A DNA stretch of 64,000 nt from FEN-1350 sp964386005 (GTDB lineage Bacteria; Planctomycetota; Phycisphaerae; Sedimentisphaerales; Anaerohalosphaeraceae): the NCBI GenBank assembly GCA_964386005.1, contig CAYLSB010000018.1, positions 1-64,000 on the forward strand. The letters are read 5' to 3'. Under the pieces are notes generated by a model. That model saw only the letters and a list, made by a program, of their open reading frames with translations, was not told where the DNA came from and searched no databases. The position numbers and the translations under genes are program-made. Below are positions 18,021-27,311 of the stretch, piece after piece (the stretch's first letter is position 1; every line of letters begins with the position of its first letter).

Positions 18021-18404
18021 TCAGGCCTTCTTGTCTTCGTCGCCGACCAGCGGTCGGATGCGATCCACCGAGAAAACCACCAGCGATTTGTTCTCGTCGG
18101 TTTCTTCGTCTTTTTTTCGACGGCGAAACTTCTCGATTATGTCGGTGTCGGATTCCTCGCGAATCTTTGTCAGATACAAACGCTTGCCGAGATACCCCGG
18201 ACCATCCTCGATGAAAATATAACAGGCGCGGGGATTGGACAAAAGGTTTCGATAGGAAAGTCGCTCCCTCATGATGAAAGCGACCGTGTTCTCGTCGATC
18301 ACATGCGGGCGGGCATAGACGGCGGCATTGACCTGTCCGCTCGAATCCGAGGTCGATAACACGCCCACACCATCGGCCGATTCAAAATATTCCTCAAGCT
18401 TCAT
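18021..18404 (-). CDS. Pyridoxamine 5'-phosphate oxidase-like (FMN-binding split-barrel) protein
   Basis: 127 residues. The split-barrel core reads GVLSTSDSSGQVNAAVYARPHVIDENTVAFIMRERLSYRNLLSNPRACYIFIE, typical of short PPOX-like proteins that bind FMN, F420 or haem. True PdxH substrate residues are not evident. The C-terminal tail is Lys/Asp/Glu-rich. It is the first gene of the PPOX/TspO/epimerase cluster, which supports a haem or redox role (inference). Confidence 0.8.
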   Translation of the reverse strand: MKLEEYFESADGVGVLSTSDSSGQVNAAVYARPHVIDENTVAFIMRERLSYRNLLSNPRACYIFIEDGPGYLGKRLYLTKIREESDTDIIEKFRRRKKDEETDENKSLVVFSVDRIRPLVGDEDKKA

Positions 18405-18605
18405 GGTCCATCATTCCTTGTCAGGGTATCGTTTTGTTCGGAAATCGTCATCCAGAGTACCCCAATGGCGTGAATTCGACAAGACGATAGGCATTTTTTT
18501 ATGAAATCGTCAACCAGGGACCGATATGATCCGTAGAAATACCGATGCCCTGTAAGGATTCGGCTTACGGAAGCGAATTCGAACGGGTTTTGTCTGGAGA
18601 CCCAA

Positions 18606-19187
18606 ATGGCCTTTACACTGCAACTTGGTGATCAGGCGCCGGATTTCAGTCTTCCGGCAACAGACGGCAATATCTATGAACGTAAGGATTTTGCCGACGC
18701 GCGGGTTCTGGTGGTCTTTTTTACCTGCAATCATTGTCCTTATGTCCTTGGCTCAGACGAAGTTACGCGACAAACGGCGCTGAAATTCGCCCAGCAGGAT
18801 GTCACCTTTGTGGGGATCAATTCCAACAGCCCCAATACGTATCCTGAAGATTCATTCGAAAACATGGTCATCCGGATGAATGAACAGCGGTTTCCATGGG
18901 TGTACCTGTTTGACCGAAGCCAGGAAATCGCAAAGGCGTATGGAGCGTTGCGGACGCCGCACTTTTTCGTCTTTGATCGCGATCGGCATCTGATTTACAC
19001 CGGTCGGGGCGTGGACAATCCGCGCGATTCCAGCAAGATCAAAGTGAATGATCTTGAAAATGCGCTTGCGGATCACTTATCCGGCCGGGCCATTCGGGTT
19101 CCCCTCACCAACCCGATCGGGTGCAACATCAAGTGGGAAGGCAAAGACGCTCACTGGATGCCGCCGGAGGCCTGCGACTTAGTATAG
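18606..19187 (+). CDS. Thioredoxin-like peroxiredoxin-type protein
   Basis: 193 residues of the AhpC/TSA-redoxin fold. LGDQAPDFSLPATDGNIY is the usual start, and VVFFTCNHCPYVLGSD carries a CxxC (Cys-Asn-His-Cys) at the thioredoxin active-site position. VTFVGINSNSPNTYPEDSFENM and FVFDRDRHLIYTGRGVDNPRD are typical of the 'thioredoxin family protein' branch with this CNHCPYV motif. A cytoplasmic thiol reductase or peroxidase role is likely. No signal peptide. It is monocistronic or precedes the membrane gene downstream. Confidence 0.88.
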   Translation: MAFTLQLGDQAPDFSLPATDGNIYERKDFADARVLVVFFTCNHCPYVLGSDEVTRQTALKFAQQDVTFVGINSNSPNTYPEDSFENMVIRMNEQRFPWVYLFDRSQEIAKAYGALRTPHFFVFDRDRHLIYTGRGVDNPRDSSKIKVNDLENALADHLSGRAIRVPLTNPIGCNIKWEGKDAHWMPPEACDLV

Positions 19188-19209
19188 GGTATCCATTTTT
19201 TCCCTTGAT

Positions 19210-19818
19210 TTGGGCCTCAAGAAAGTCATAATTAAAGGCATGTTGCGCCATCCAACTCCATTTATAATCTTGGCAGATCTGGGTTTATTGACCAGTATCG
19301 GTACGCATGTGGTTTCTCTTTTTGGATCATCGTTGATCCCCACATCGTTGGTCTGGGCACTTCATGCAGGAATATTTATCGTTTGGATGCCCGCTCTCTT
19401 GGGGGGTTACCGGTTGATCAGTTTTCGAGGAAAGAAATCCGAGATTTGGACAACTGCATTACGGGGTTCCCCCAAATGGATGAAAAGGATGGCTCAGGTC
19501 TCATCCTATTATGCACTTCTCAATTTCATGCTCTACATTTTCATAATCCGAAATCCAGATGGAGTGACGCAATCTAGTACCTCCATACCCTCGAAAGAAC
19601 TGGCTTTCTTGTCAAGTATTTGGGTGGTTTTCTATTCTATGTCCTTGGCTCTGTTGTTTTCTTATTCACGAATTCAACAACAGCGATGTAATCGACATTG
19701 TCCGAATGGCCATCCTGTGGATATCTGGACGATGACCTGTAAAACCTGTGGGGCAACGATATCGAACGATCAATTCGAAACGGCACCTTCAGATACCAGT
19801 CCCGATACCCCCGATTAA
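19210..19818 (+). CDS. Membrane protein with a C-terminal zinc-ribbon-like tail
   Basis: About 202 residues, not a family I recognise. There are four hydrophobic segments (residues 16-40, 45-67, 95-116, 135-155), then a tail with four cysteines (RCNRHCPNGHPV and TCKTCGATI) that probably bind zinc. The start is uncertain: TTG 19210 or ATG 19240, neither with a strong Shine-Dalgarno. It lies 22 bp after the thioredoxin-like gene and converges on trpB2. Confidence 0.6.
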   Translation: MGLKKVIIKGMLRHPTPFIILADLGLLTSIGTHVVSLFGSSLIPTSLVWALHAGIFIVWMPALLGGYRLISFRGKKSEIWTTALRGSPKWMKRMAQVSSYYALLNFMLYIFIIRNPDGVTQSSTSIPSKELAFLSSIWVVFYSMSLALLFSYSRIQQQRCNRHCPNGHPVDIWTMTCKTCGATISNDQFETAPSDTSPDTPD

Positions 19819-19840
19819 GCTCTTCAAAGACAACAAAACA

Positions 19841-19869
19841 GGGGCACAAGGATTACTCCATTGTGCCCC
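19841..19869. terminator. Bidirectional terminator-like hairpin between convergent genes
   Basis: GGGGCACAA (19841-19849) and TTGTGCCCC (19861-19869) form a perfect 9-bp stem with an 11-nt loop, 22 bp after the plus-strand stop and 30 bp after the trpB2 stop on the other strand. The T-tracts are weak. Confidence 0.6.
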
Positions 19870-19899
19870 CGAAAAGGTCAAAATATCCGGATTATCGGA

Positions 19900-21288
19900 T
19901 TACCACTTGCCGGATTTTCGTTGCGCAGCCGGCGGATATTGTTTCAGGATTTCCTCGGATTTACGGATCTCATCATCCGGCAGCGCATACGGTTGCAGCT
20001 TACCCGTCAGATAGGCATCGTAGCCGCTCAGATCCATCAGACCATGGCCGCTGTAGTTGAACAGGATGACCTTTTCTTTGCCTTCTTCTTTGGCCTTGTT
20101 GGCTTCCTGGATAGCGGCGGCGATGGCATGACTGGTTTCCGGCGCGGGGATCGCTCCTTCGGTCTGCGCCCAGGTCATCGCGGCCTTGTAGCACTCAATC
20201 TGGTCGATGGCGCGCGGCGTGTGCAATCCTTCGACAATCGCCTGACAGACCAGCGGCGCCATTCCATGGTAACGAAGTCCCCCGGCATGGATAGGCGGGG
20301 GGACAAAAGCATGGCCCAGCGAGAACATCGCCAGAAGCGGCGTGGTACAGGCGGTGTCACCGAAGTCATAAACAAACGGCCCCTTGGTCATCGTCGGACA
20401 GGCGGTCGGTTCCACGGGGATAATGTCGATCTTGGCGCCGTTGATCTTGTCGGCGGTGAAGGGGAACGCCAGTCCGGCAAAATTACTCCCGCCGCCGGCG
20501 CATCCGATGACCACATCGGGCGTTTTTTCATTGATACTCTTGAGTTGGGCTTTGGCTTCCTGGCCGATAATCGTCTGGTGCAGCATCACATGATTGAGCA
20601 CGCTGCCCAGCGAGTAACGGGTCTTGCCCGAAGGATCGGTTACCGCCTGTTCAATGGCCTCGGAGATGGCGATACCGAGAGAACCCGGTGTATCGGGCAT
20701 TTCGGCGAGGATTTTGCGGCCGGCGTTGGTTTCCGAACTGGGGCTGGCCACGCAGTTGGCTCCCCAAACCTGCATCATCAACTTGCGGAAGGGTTTCTGG
20801 TCGAAACTGATCCGCACCATAAACACCTTACATTCAAGCCCGATCAGCCGACATGCGAAAGCCAGGGCCGAACCCCACTGACCGGCTCCGGTCTCCGTCG
20901 TCAGCCGCTGGATGCCGAACTGCTTATTGTACCAGGCCTGCGGCACGGCGGTGTTGGGTTTGTGGCTGCCGGGCGGGGATGTGGATTCGTCTTTATAGTA
21001 AATTCGCGCCGGCGTCTTGAGGTGGCGTTCGAGATAGACCGCTCGCCGAAGCGGCGCCGGACGCCAGCGATAGAGGATGTCGAGGATTTCGTCGGGGATG
21101 GGTATCCACCGTTGTGCGCTGACTTCCTGTTCGATAAGATTCATCGGAAATACGGGTGCAAGCATGTCCGGGGACACGGGTTTGCCTCCCGGTCCCAGCG
21201 GCGGCAGCGGCGGGGTTGGCAGATCGGCCGCAAGGTTGTACCACTGACGAGGGATGTCTTTTTCCTGCAACAGGATCTTTCTGTCCAT
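19900..21288 (-). CDS. trpB: Tryptophan synthase beta chain, TrpB2 type
   Basis: 462 residues, longer than TrpB1 (about 400) and fitting the TrpB2 group. The PLP lysine is in GSHKPNTA (Lys110) and the phosphate-binding loop is GCAGGGSNFAG. It also has RIYYKDESTSPPGSHKPN and ETGAGQWGSALAF. It makes tryptophan from serine and indole, and TrpB2 often works without TrpA as an indole-salvage enzyme. No trpA is in the window. It follows trpR by 9 bp and shares its promoter, so it is probably repressed by tryptophan. Confidence 0.94.
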   Translation of the reverse strand: MDRKILLQEKDIPRQWYNLAADLPTPPLPPLGPGGKPVSPDMLAPVFPMNLIEQEVSAQRWIPIPDEILDILYRWRPAPLRRAVYLERHLKTPARIYYKDESTSPPGSHKPNTAVPQAWYNKQFGIQRLTTETGAGQWGSALAFACRLIGLECKVFMVRISFDQKPFRKLMMQVWGANCVASPSSETNAGRKILAEMPDTPGSLGIAISEAIEQAVTDPSGKTRYSLGSVLNHVMLHQTIIGQEAKAQLKSINEKTPDVVIGCAGGGSNFAGLAFPFTADKINGAKIDIIPVEPTACPTMTKGPFVYDFGDTACTTPLLAMFSLGHAFVPPPIHAGGLRYHGMAPLVCQAIVEGLHTPRAIDQIECYKAAMTWAQTEGAIPAPETSHAIAAAIQEANKAKEEGKEKVILFNYSGHGLMDLSGYDAYLTGKLQPYALPDDEIRKSEEILKQYPPAAQRKSGKW

Positions 21289-21297
21289 GGGTTACTC

Positions 21298-21561
21298 CTA
21301 CCTCTTTGTGAGCATTCGGTTTACGATTGAATCGGTTTTTTTCAATATTTTGGCTCCGCGGGTAATCTTGCACAGACTCAGGCCGAGTCGGTCGGCGATA
21401 TCCCGCTGAGGCATTTTTTTGTGCAGCATCCGCAGCAACTCCCACCGCATCGCCAGATCATGGCGTTCGGCGGGAGTCAGGATTTCTTCAAGAAATCGCT
21501 TCATGTGTTCCGGGCGTCGAATCCGGCAGAATACCGCAATCAATTCGTTTATCGATGACAT
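21298..21561 (-). CDS. trpR: Trp repressor family regulator
   Basis: 87 residues. The match to TrpR/YerC is clear: a helix-turn-helix in ILTPAERHDLAMRWELLRML and MPQRDIADRLGLSLCKITRGAKIL, where the LSxxxITRGxxxL recognition helix is conserved. It is slightly shorter than E. coli TrpR (108) because the N-terminus is reduced. It should bind an operator when loaded with L-tryptophan. It lies 9 bp before trpB2 with its own promoter, which makes a minimal self-contained trpR-trpB2 unit. Confidence 0.85.
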   Translation of the reverse strand: MSSINELIAVFCRIRRPEHMKRFLEEILTPAERHDLAMRWELLRMLHKKMPQRDIADRLGLSLCKITRGAKILKKTDSIVNRMLTKR

Positions 21562-21598
21562 CTCGGTTCCTTTAGACTACGTTTCTATCCACAGTAAC

Positions 21599-21627
21599 AT
21601 TCTATCCCAATGTCGGGTTCATTTCAA
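21599..21627 (-). promoter_or_regulatory. Sigma70-like promoter of trpR-trpB2
   Basis: On the minus strand: TTGAAA (21627-21622), a 17-bp spacer and TAGAAT (21604-21599). A direct repeat TTCTATCC occurs at 21583-21590 and 21600-21607, spaced 17 bp, and could be part of an operator. This is unproven. Confidence 0.55.
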
Positions 21628-21643
21628 CCGTTCTCTTGCTTTT

Positions 21644-22549
21644 TTAATCCGTTTTTGCGCCCCGATAAAAATCCGCATACGAAATCAACCGGATCTTCCG
21701 TTCTGAAATGAGGCGTTTGACCTTTTCGCTGGTCAGGGTAAACGTTACGCCATCCCGGTCGGCCGCAACCTGCTCGTATCCGGTATGGCCGAGCGCCCGC
21801 ATCTCGGGCGTGTCAAGGCCGGGATGCTCGATAAAAAACCAGGTTCCGGGAGTTAGCTTGGCTATAAGGGAAAGAAAGGCGGTTTCCTTTTGATGCCCTG
21901 TTTGAGCAGCCGCGCCCCAGTGGCCCATCGGGCGAACCTCCGACGGCAGTTCAAGGGGTAGTTTGTATTCCGCGGCCAACCGCTGAGTCAACTCCCGCAG
22001 ATCCGGCCGGCTGAGCGGGGTGTACATGTGCGCCGACAGGTGGCTCACCTGCGGGATTAATCGACGCGCCAGCTCGATCTGAGCGCGGAGTTCCTTTTCG
22101 ACATCCTCGGTCTTTGGCTTGGCGTCGAGAAAACCGGTGTTGGGCGGGAAATCCTTCCGCTGGGTTGTCATGGGGTAAAAGTACCCGTTGGCATCCGTGA
22201 TCGACGAAGGTCCGGTCAAGGGTCTCCACTTGCATTTATCCCATTCACTGGTCAACGTCAAATGGACCCCCACATCCAGTCCGGGATTTTCTCGAAGCAT
22301 CTCCACCGCTTCCGGAAACCACGGCGCGGGAACCATCACCTCGACGCTGCGAACGATTCCTTCCCGAAAGGCCCGGATACAGGCGAGATTGGCGGCGTGG
22401 CTGCTGCCGATGTCATCGCCCCGAATAATCAGACGGATCTCATTGGACGGACGCAAAACCGGTACGGTGGAGGCATCCGACGATATTTGACCCAGGCCGA
22501 CAATCAGAACCATGAATCCGAATGTCCACAAAGCCATTTTGGTTCGCAT
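21644..22549 (-). CDS. Exported ChbG/YdjC-type carbohydrate deacetylase
   Basis: About 301 residues. A signal peptide (ALWTFGFMVLIVGLGQISSDAS) precedes the YdjC/ChbG/HpnK domain. It has IIRGDDIGSSHAANLACIRAFREGIVRSV (with the metal Asp), VGVHLTL (metal His) and HLSAHMYTP (second His). The family removes acetyl groups from N-acetylated sugars such as chito-oligosaccharides. The start at ATG 22549 has GGAG 6-7 bases upstream and gives a clean signal peptide. A longer in-frame start 29 codons earlier is rejected. Confidence 0.85.
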   Translation of the reverse strand: MRTKMALWTFGFMVLIVGLGQISSDASTVPVLRPSNEIRLIIRGDDIGSSHAANLACIRAFREGIVRSVEVMVPAPWFPEAVEMLRENPGLDVGVHLTLTSEWDKCKWRPLTGPSSITDANGYFYPMTTQRKDFPPNTGFLDAKPKTEDVEKELRAQIELARRLIPQVSHLSAHMYTPLSRPDLRELTQRLAAEYKLPLELPSEVRPMGHWGAAAQTGHQKETAFLSLIAKLTPGTWFFIEHPGLDTPEMRALGHTGYEQVAADRDGVTFTLTSEKVKRLISERKIRLISYADFYRGAKTD

Positions 22550-22708
22550 GAATATGCTCCTGAAAAAAAGTTGGTCAATATCATTGGATATTATATGCCG
22601 AACTCCTTGAGGGTGGGAGAAAAATACCGAGGCCAATAATCGATCATTTTGCGGCTCGATTTTGAGGATTTCATCGTCGAGTTCATCTGTGCGAAACCCG
22701 TCTTTTTC

Positions 22709-22737
22709 TTGATTTTTCAGCCAATTTATGCTATAAT
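22709..22737 (+). promoter_or_regulatory. Sigma70 promoter of the STAS gene
   Basis: TTGATT (22709-22714), a 17-bp spacer and a perfect TATAAT (22732-22737). The leader before the STAS gene would be about 148 nt, with no ORF seen in it. Confidence 0.65.
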
Positions 22738-22891
22738 CCGTCTGTCAAGCTGAGGGGAAAAATCCGACTTCCATGATTCACGCGGCATTCACGAGAATCG
22801 GCCGCCGGATCGACAATAACCGTTGCATAAGCGTATCCCGCGGGGGGATTCCTATCGGCAACCGGACTTCAGTTTGAGACAGGAATAGGAT

Positions 22892-23347
22892 ATGCGAAAG
22901 AAACAACTACTTGCTTCGGTCCAGCATCTGGGCTGGGTCACGCAGATCGGCGTGGAACACTCGATGGTGTCCGATACCCGGCACGTCGCCGATTTGAAAG
23001 AGTGCATTCAGCAGGCGATGGAGAATTTTCCCGCGCGAAACCTGTTGCTGGACTTCTCCCGGGTGGAATCGATATCGACCGCGGCGCTGGGGATGTTGCT
23101 GAAGCTTCAAAAGCACCTGTATGAGCATGGCGGCCGGTTGAAACTGTACGCGATCGACCGGGAAAAGATCGTTGATTGCGCCAACGATACCTATCTGCAT
23201 GAGATTTTTAAAATCTTTGAGCTGGATCGCTTTTTTGATATTTGCATTCAGTCCCGGCAAACCGTTTCGGAATGCGCGGCGGCATTGAATCATCATGGAA
23301 ACCATCGGCTGGATTCCTCGACCTCTCATCAGGCGATATCCTGCTGA
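22892..23347 (+). CDS. STAS domain protein (anti-sigma-factor antagonist-like)
   Basis: 151 residues. The STAS core is NLLLDFSRVESISTAALGMLLKLQKHLYEHGGRLKLYAI. The Ser-Thr in SISTAALGML sits where SpoIIAA-type antagonists are phosphorylated. It may relay a partner-switching signal to a kinase or sigma factor. No RsbW-type kinase is adjacent, though a sigma factor lies 4 kb downstream. The last 30 residues are unconserved. Confidence 0.82.
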   Translation: MRKKQLLASVQHLGWVTQIGVEHSMVSDTRHVADLKECIQQAMENFPARNLLLDFSRVESISTAALGMLLKLQKHLYEHGGRLKLYAIDREKIVDCANDTYLHEIFKIFELDRFFDICIQSRQTVSECAAALNHHGNHRLDSSTSHQAISC

Positions 23348-23380
23348 CGGAACCACGACAATCCTACCGAAGGGATTAAC

Positions 23381-24352
23381 TCATCGGCTTCGGATCAGTA
23401 ATTCCCTGCTCCATGGGAAATCCGGCCGATGGGTTTCCAGATCGCGGATGAATCGTTGACCATCCTGCCAATAACCGGCCGTGGGTCGAAGCTGCCGACA
23501 TTCCCGGCAAAAGTACTGGTTCATCGATGCGTTGAGAACTTCACGGATATACTTACTGGTCATCGAGGCCAGGGCCACCGGAAGGCATCGCATTTCGGCG
23601 CCGACCGGAAAATGGATCCGCATGGTTTTTCCCCCTCCGATCAATTCATAACTGCTGAGATTGTCGTCTTCGCGAACAATGGTCAATTCCATATCTCCGA
23701 ACATCCGCTGCAATGCCGGTCGATACAAACTCCGTCCGCCCTGACGGTCCACGACAACCTGCAGGATCTGCCCGGCGGGGAGTTCATCGAAGGCCTGCTG
23801 GATCAGAGTGCAGATTTCGGTGAATAGGACAGAGGCCTTGTTTTTTACGATCGAGACCATGCGATTAAAATAACCGACATCGAGGCAACGAGATCGTATT
23901 GCGTGTAAGGAGCATCGATTTTCCGTCAGGGCTTTTCGCAGGATCGTCGCCGCCAAGTGGATATCGGGCGGATCGCCTCCGAGTGATATGTTGTCAAGAT
24001 GTTCATACCAGGGGTAATCGCCGAGCCGTGCCGAACACGCCGGACAAAGGATTTGCAGAAGAGTTCGAGGATTATCGGGTGCCAACAAGGCCTCGGTTGT
24101 CGAGGCGATGCAGGCCAATACGGTTCGACGAAGGGCGTTGATTCCGGCGGATGGGGTATAGGCCTTTTTACTGTCGGTGATCAACAGACGCCCGGAAAGA
24201 CGGCGTTTCTCCTTGCTGACCGCCTTGTGCAATATCCCCCACAAATCGGCTCGCAGAAGATCATCCGGCAGGTCAATCGCGACTCCGGAAACCACCAAAG
24301 GCCCGAGTAGCGGGCCATACCCCGCCTCATCAATACCGAGAAGAACAGCCAT
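23381..24352 (-). CDS. Divergent ribonuclease HII-like protein
   Basis: About 323 residues. The N-terminus has GIDEAGYGPLLGPLVV, close to the RNase HII motif DEAGRGP with both catalytic acids. ITDSKKAY matches the DSKKL position. VVDRQGGRSLY and LASMTSKYIREVL fit the third and fourth acidic positions (Glu for Asp in the last). RNase HII cuts RNA:DNA hybrids at ribonucleotides. The protein is over 100 residues longer than normal, with a middle insertion holding a CPAC cysteine pair. The true substrate may differ. The start at ATG 24352 fits the family; the frame stays open 13 codons further. Confidence 0.7.
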   Translation of the reverse strand: MAVLLGIDEAGYGPLLGPLVVSGVAIDLPDDLLRADLWGILHKAVSKEKRRLSGRLLITDSKKAYTPSAGINALRRTVLACIASTTEALLAPDNPRTLLQILCPACSARLGDYPWYEHLDNISLGGDPPDIHLAATILRKALTENRCSLHAIRSRCLDVGYFNRMVSIVKNKASVLFTEICTLIQQAFDELPAGQILQVVVDRQGGRSLYRPALQRMFGDMELTIVREDDNLSSYELIGGGKTMRIHFPVGAEMRCLPVALASMTSKYIREVLNASMNQYFCRECRQLRPTAGYWQDGQRFIRDLETHRPDFPWSRELLIRSR

Positions 24353-24456
24353 GGAGTTATTGAATTTGAAATATCGTAATTGTCCGGGCAATCCGACTCA
24401 CCCGGATCGGAGGGTGATTATAGCGGACAAAGGATCGAACAGCAATATCCTGAAAT

Positions 24457-27021
24457 CTACGCGAGAGGAAATGAGCCGACGGATAAATTCCGTTCCTTGC
24501 TGAATTTGACCAGATCCGGATCCGGTAACAACATTTCCATCACAATCGCTCCAATCGTCGACAGGATCGTAAAACTGAACATCCGCCATACCCCCGCATG
24601 AAGAACCGCCTGTGTCGTCAGTTCAATCTGCTCGGCGGTGATCAACCTTGTCGCGATCGTCGCCAGGATTCCCAACACGAATCCTCCGACTGTTGCCGCG
24701 ACGATTCTTCGCCATAAAACCGCCCCGCCGGCAGCCAGAGTAATCGTCATTCCCAGAAGAGCCGGAATCGCCGCCGTCAGGTACCACACCTCCCTCAGCG
24801 TCGGCAACGTTCCCGATTGTTCTGACCGCCATCGTTCAGCGCTCAGCCATATCAAAGACGCCACCAAGGCACAAACCGCCACATGCCAATAGCGCGGCGC
24901 CAACTCCTGTCGGATTTCTGCCCGTCGTCGCATCCTTCGGCGAATCGTAAGCGGCCAGTTGTAGCACAGGCAAAATACAGCGTGCTCCAGCAGCGCCCCC
25001 CGTTCTCCGAAGACCGGAACGATATGCACGGCGTCGGTAGCCCAGTGCCCCGCCATGAAACGTGCCAGCGCGGGATAGCGATAGGTCATCTGGATCGGAA
25101 ACGCCAGATAGCCCACATACTTGAAGAAACTCAGAAACAGGGCGATGTTGTAGTTGGCGAAGTCGCGTTCCTTAATGGCCAGCCAAACGGTATAAAGACC
25201 GCGACAGAGCGATCCAGGGGAGACGGGCAGTATCTGAAATAGTACCAAAATCGCTCCGGTCTTGAGGTTTCGTTCCGTCGGATCCATATCGGGATGGGCG
25301 AAGTAAAACCATAATGCCAGGATTCCCGAAACCAGTTGGGTCACCGGCAGGGTCATCAAGTGTACAACCAGACTGACAAGGTATTTCTGGATATACGGTT
25401 CATGAATCTGGGCCTCGATCGCCGTGGCGTCGTCATCGGTCAGGATATGTTTCTTTTTCCCCTGCTCGACCATATCGCGCATCCACTGCGTTCGCATCTC
25501 GGCGTTGAAGTACAGCTTGAAAGGCCGCACGAACAAAAACCACAGCTTGTCCTTGCGAAACGCCCCATCCATAATGAATCGGTGCAGGCCGGCCGGCGCG
25601 ATCCAACTCAGGAGCCAATGGACGACAAAGAATGGGATTGATTCGGCCAGCGTTGTCGCCTGTACTTCGGAAATCCGGCCGCATCGGAACCAAGCCAGCG
25701 TGATTTCCGCCATCCGCCCGCGAATCGCCCGCAGGAGATACCCGCCGCTGGTGAAGATCGCCGTATAATGTTTTCGCCACTCAGGCCTTCCCCACGCTTT
25801 TCGCAGCACGCGGCCAAGGAACGGAATCAGTCCCAGCACGAAAAACAACATCGTACGGCCGGGACAATCGCGGAGTTTTTTCTCCGACACATCATCCACA
25901 AGATTTCGTATGCGCCAGCCAGTCACGGCGCTGCTCAACATCGTCTTCCACAACGTGCCGTCATAGAACAATCGTACATGGTTGTGAGTTACATCCGGTA
26001 GCGAGTTGCGATAGACTTCTTCGCATGCTTTCAATTCTGACAGTAACGGCAGCAAATCTTTAAAATCGTCTTTATGCGCTGCGACGAATTGTTCGAGTTT
26101 GTTGAGATTTCCCCGATCGAACTGCACCAACGAGCCGCGGATGAGCCCCTGTCCGATCAACTTGAAATCGCCCGGGCTCATCGGCAAGAAAGGCAACAAT
26201 GCAAGTCCCGCGCGAAAATCAACAGCAACAAGCCCCGTCTCCGGATCGCCTTTGGTATCCAGCCGCTTTAAGGCGTTCGGCTGGCTTTTGCAGGTACTCC
26301 ATTCGTACTGCCGCGCGAACTCGTGCGCTCCCATCTCGTGAAGCATCTCGACGAACTGCCGCATGAACTGGTATTTGGCCCGATACTCCGGCGAACCCAG
26401 CCGCGACGAATCGACCGGCTTGGTCTTCTTCCATCGCTTCAGCGTATCGAGATGTTCATCGACTTCCAATCGCCAGGTTCTCCCGCTGACCCAATCGCTC
26501 AACTCGCCGCAACTGCCCAGCGTCGAATCGACAAATGTCACGTGAATATCGTTGACCGCATCCTCACGCCCGAACCGGATTTGTGCCGCCCGTCGAATGA
26601 ATTTCTGCCACAGCGCACCCGCCCGCGCCGCCGCAGGATTGACTTGTAACTGAAACGGACCCTGGAATCCCAGCGCATACACAACATTACGAAACAGCAA
26701 GGAAAAACCGCTCGGCGGGATCAGGATCTTCATGGCAAAGACTTTACCGACTTCCAACCCCGCAAAGGATTCGACGGCGGAATTCCCTTTTTCAATCGTG
26801 GTCACGACAACCCGATATACCTGTCCGGCAAAGCCGCCTCCGATAAATCGATCGATCCTGATTCCTACTTTGGCCGTATCGTTGCCTGCAACGGCCGTTG
26901 CCTCGTAGGTCATTTCATCGCCCGCCTCATATCGCACCGTTCGCCACGGCCGGTACAATTCCTGCCGTTTGAAGACGTCCGATAATCGCTTTACGATCTC
27001 TATCGAAACCGATTCTGCCAT
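24457..27021 (-). CDS. Large membrane protein with an N-terminal protein-kinase-like domain
   Basis: About 854 residues. The N-terminal half looks kinase-like: a glycine loop (RFIGGGFAGQVYRV, about residues 59-72), an AMKIL lysine motif near residue 101, and VAVDFRAGLALLPF in the DFG position. The stretch expected to be the catalytic HRD loop reads CKSQPNAL, lacking the Asp, so it may be an atypical or inactive kinase. From about residue 400 there are many hydrophobic segments. I know no function for this family. ATG 27021 is preferred to TTG 27042. Divergent from the sigma factor gene. Confidence 0.6.
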   Translation of the reverse strand: MAESVSIEIVKRLSDVFKRQELYRPWRTVRYEAGDEMTYEATAVAGNDTAKVGIRIDRFIGGGFAGQVYRVVVTTIEKGNSAVESFAGLEVGKVFAMKILIPPSGFSLLFRNVVYALGFQGPFQLQVNPAAARAGALWQKFIRRAAQIRFGREDAVNDIHVTFVDSTLGSCGELSDWVSGRTWRLEVDEHLDTLKRWKKTKPVDSSRLGSPEYRAKYQFMRQFVEMLHEMGAHEFARQYEWSTCKSQPNALKRLDTKGDPETGLVAVDFRAGLALLPFLPMSPGDFKLIGQGLIRGSLVQFDRGNLNKLEQFVAAHKDDFKDLLPLLSELKACEEVYRNSLPDVTHNHVRLFYDGTLWKTMLSSAVTGWRIRNLVDDVSEKKLRDCPGRTMLFFVLGLIPFLGRVLRKAWGRPEWRKHYTAIFTSGGYLLRAIRGRMAEITLAWFRCGRISEVQATTLAESIPFFVVHWLLSWIAPAGLHRFIMDGAFRKDKLWFLFVRPFKLYFNAEMRTQWMRDMVEQGKKKHILTDDDATAIEAQIHEPYIQKYLVSLVVHLMTLPVTQLVSGILALWFYFAHPDMDPTERNLKTGAILVLFQILPVSPGSLCRGLYTVWLAIKERDFANYNIALFLSFFKYVGYLAFPIQMTYRYPALARFMAGHWATDAVHIVPVFGERGALLEHAVFCLCYNWPLTIRRRMRRRAEIRQELAPRYWHVAVCALVASLIWLSAERWRSEQSGTLPTLREVWYLTAAIPALLGMTITLAAGGAVLWRRIVAATVGGFVLGILATIATRLITAEQIELTTQAVLHAGVWRMFSFTILSTIGAIVMEMLLPDPDLVKFSKERNLSVGSFPLA

Positions 27022-27311
27022 TGTATATCCATTCCAGTTCAATTGGTTCCGTCAATTCGCAATTTGCGGTATTTACGTTCACTCCGCGCAGAGCAAGGCC
27101 GCAATCCTTCTTATATCGGCTAATAGGTCCGATGATTTCACAACGCTGTAATGGTCGCGCGATAATATCCGGAACAAAGACAAATCGCCGGATGGGGGAG
27201 GTAGTCATCACAGAAGGGATGGTTTGTACGATCATTTCGAAGTACAGGATCTCACCGCCTTCGAGCATTGGCGATAAGGAATTTTCGTAATTTTTTGTAA
27301 GCGGAACGAGG

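Noticed and set aside
19861..21330. 489-codon plus-strand frame opposite trpB2
   Set aside because: It is the antisense image of trpB2 and lacks any recognisable domain.
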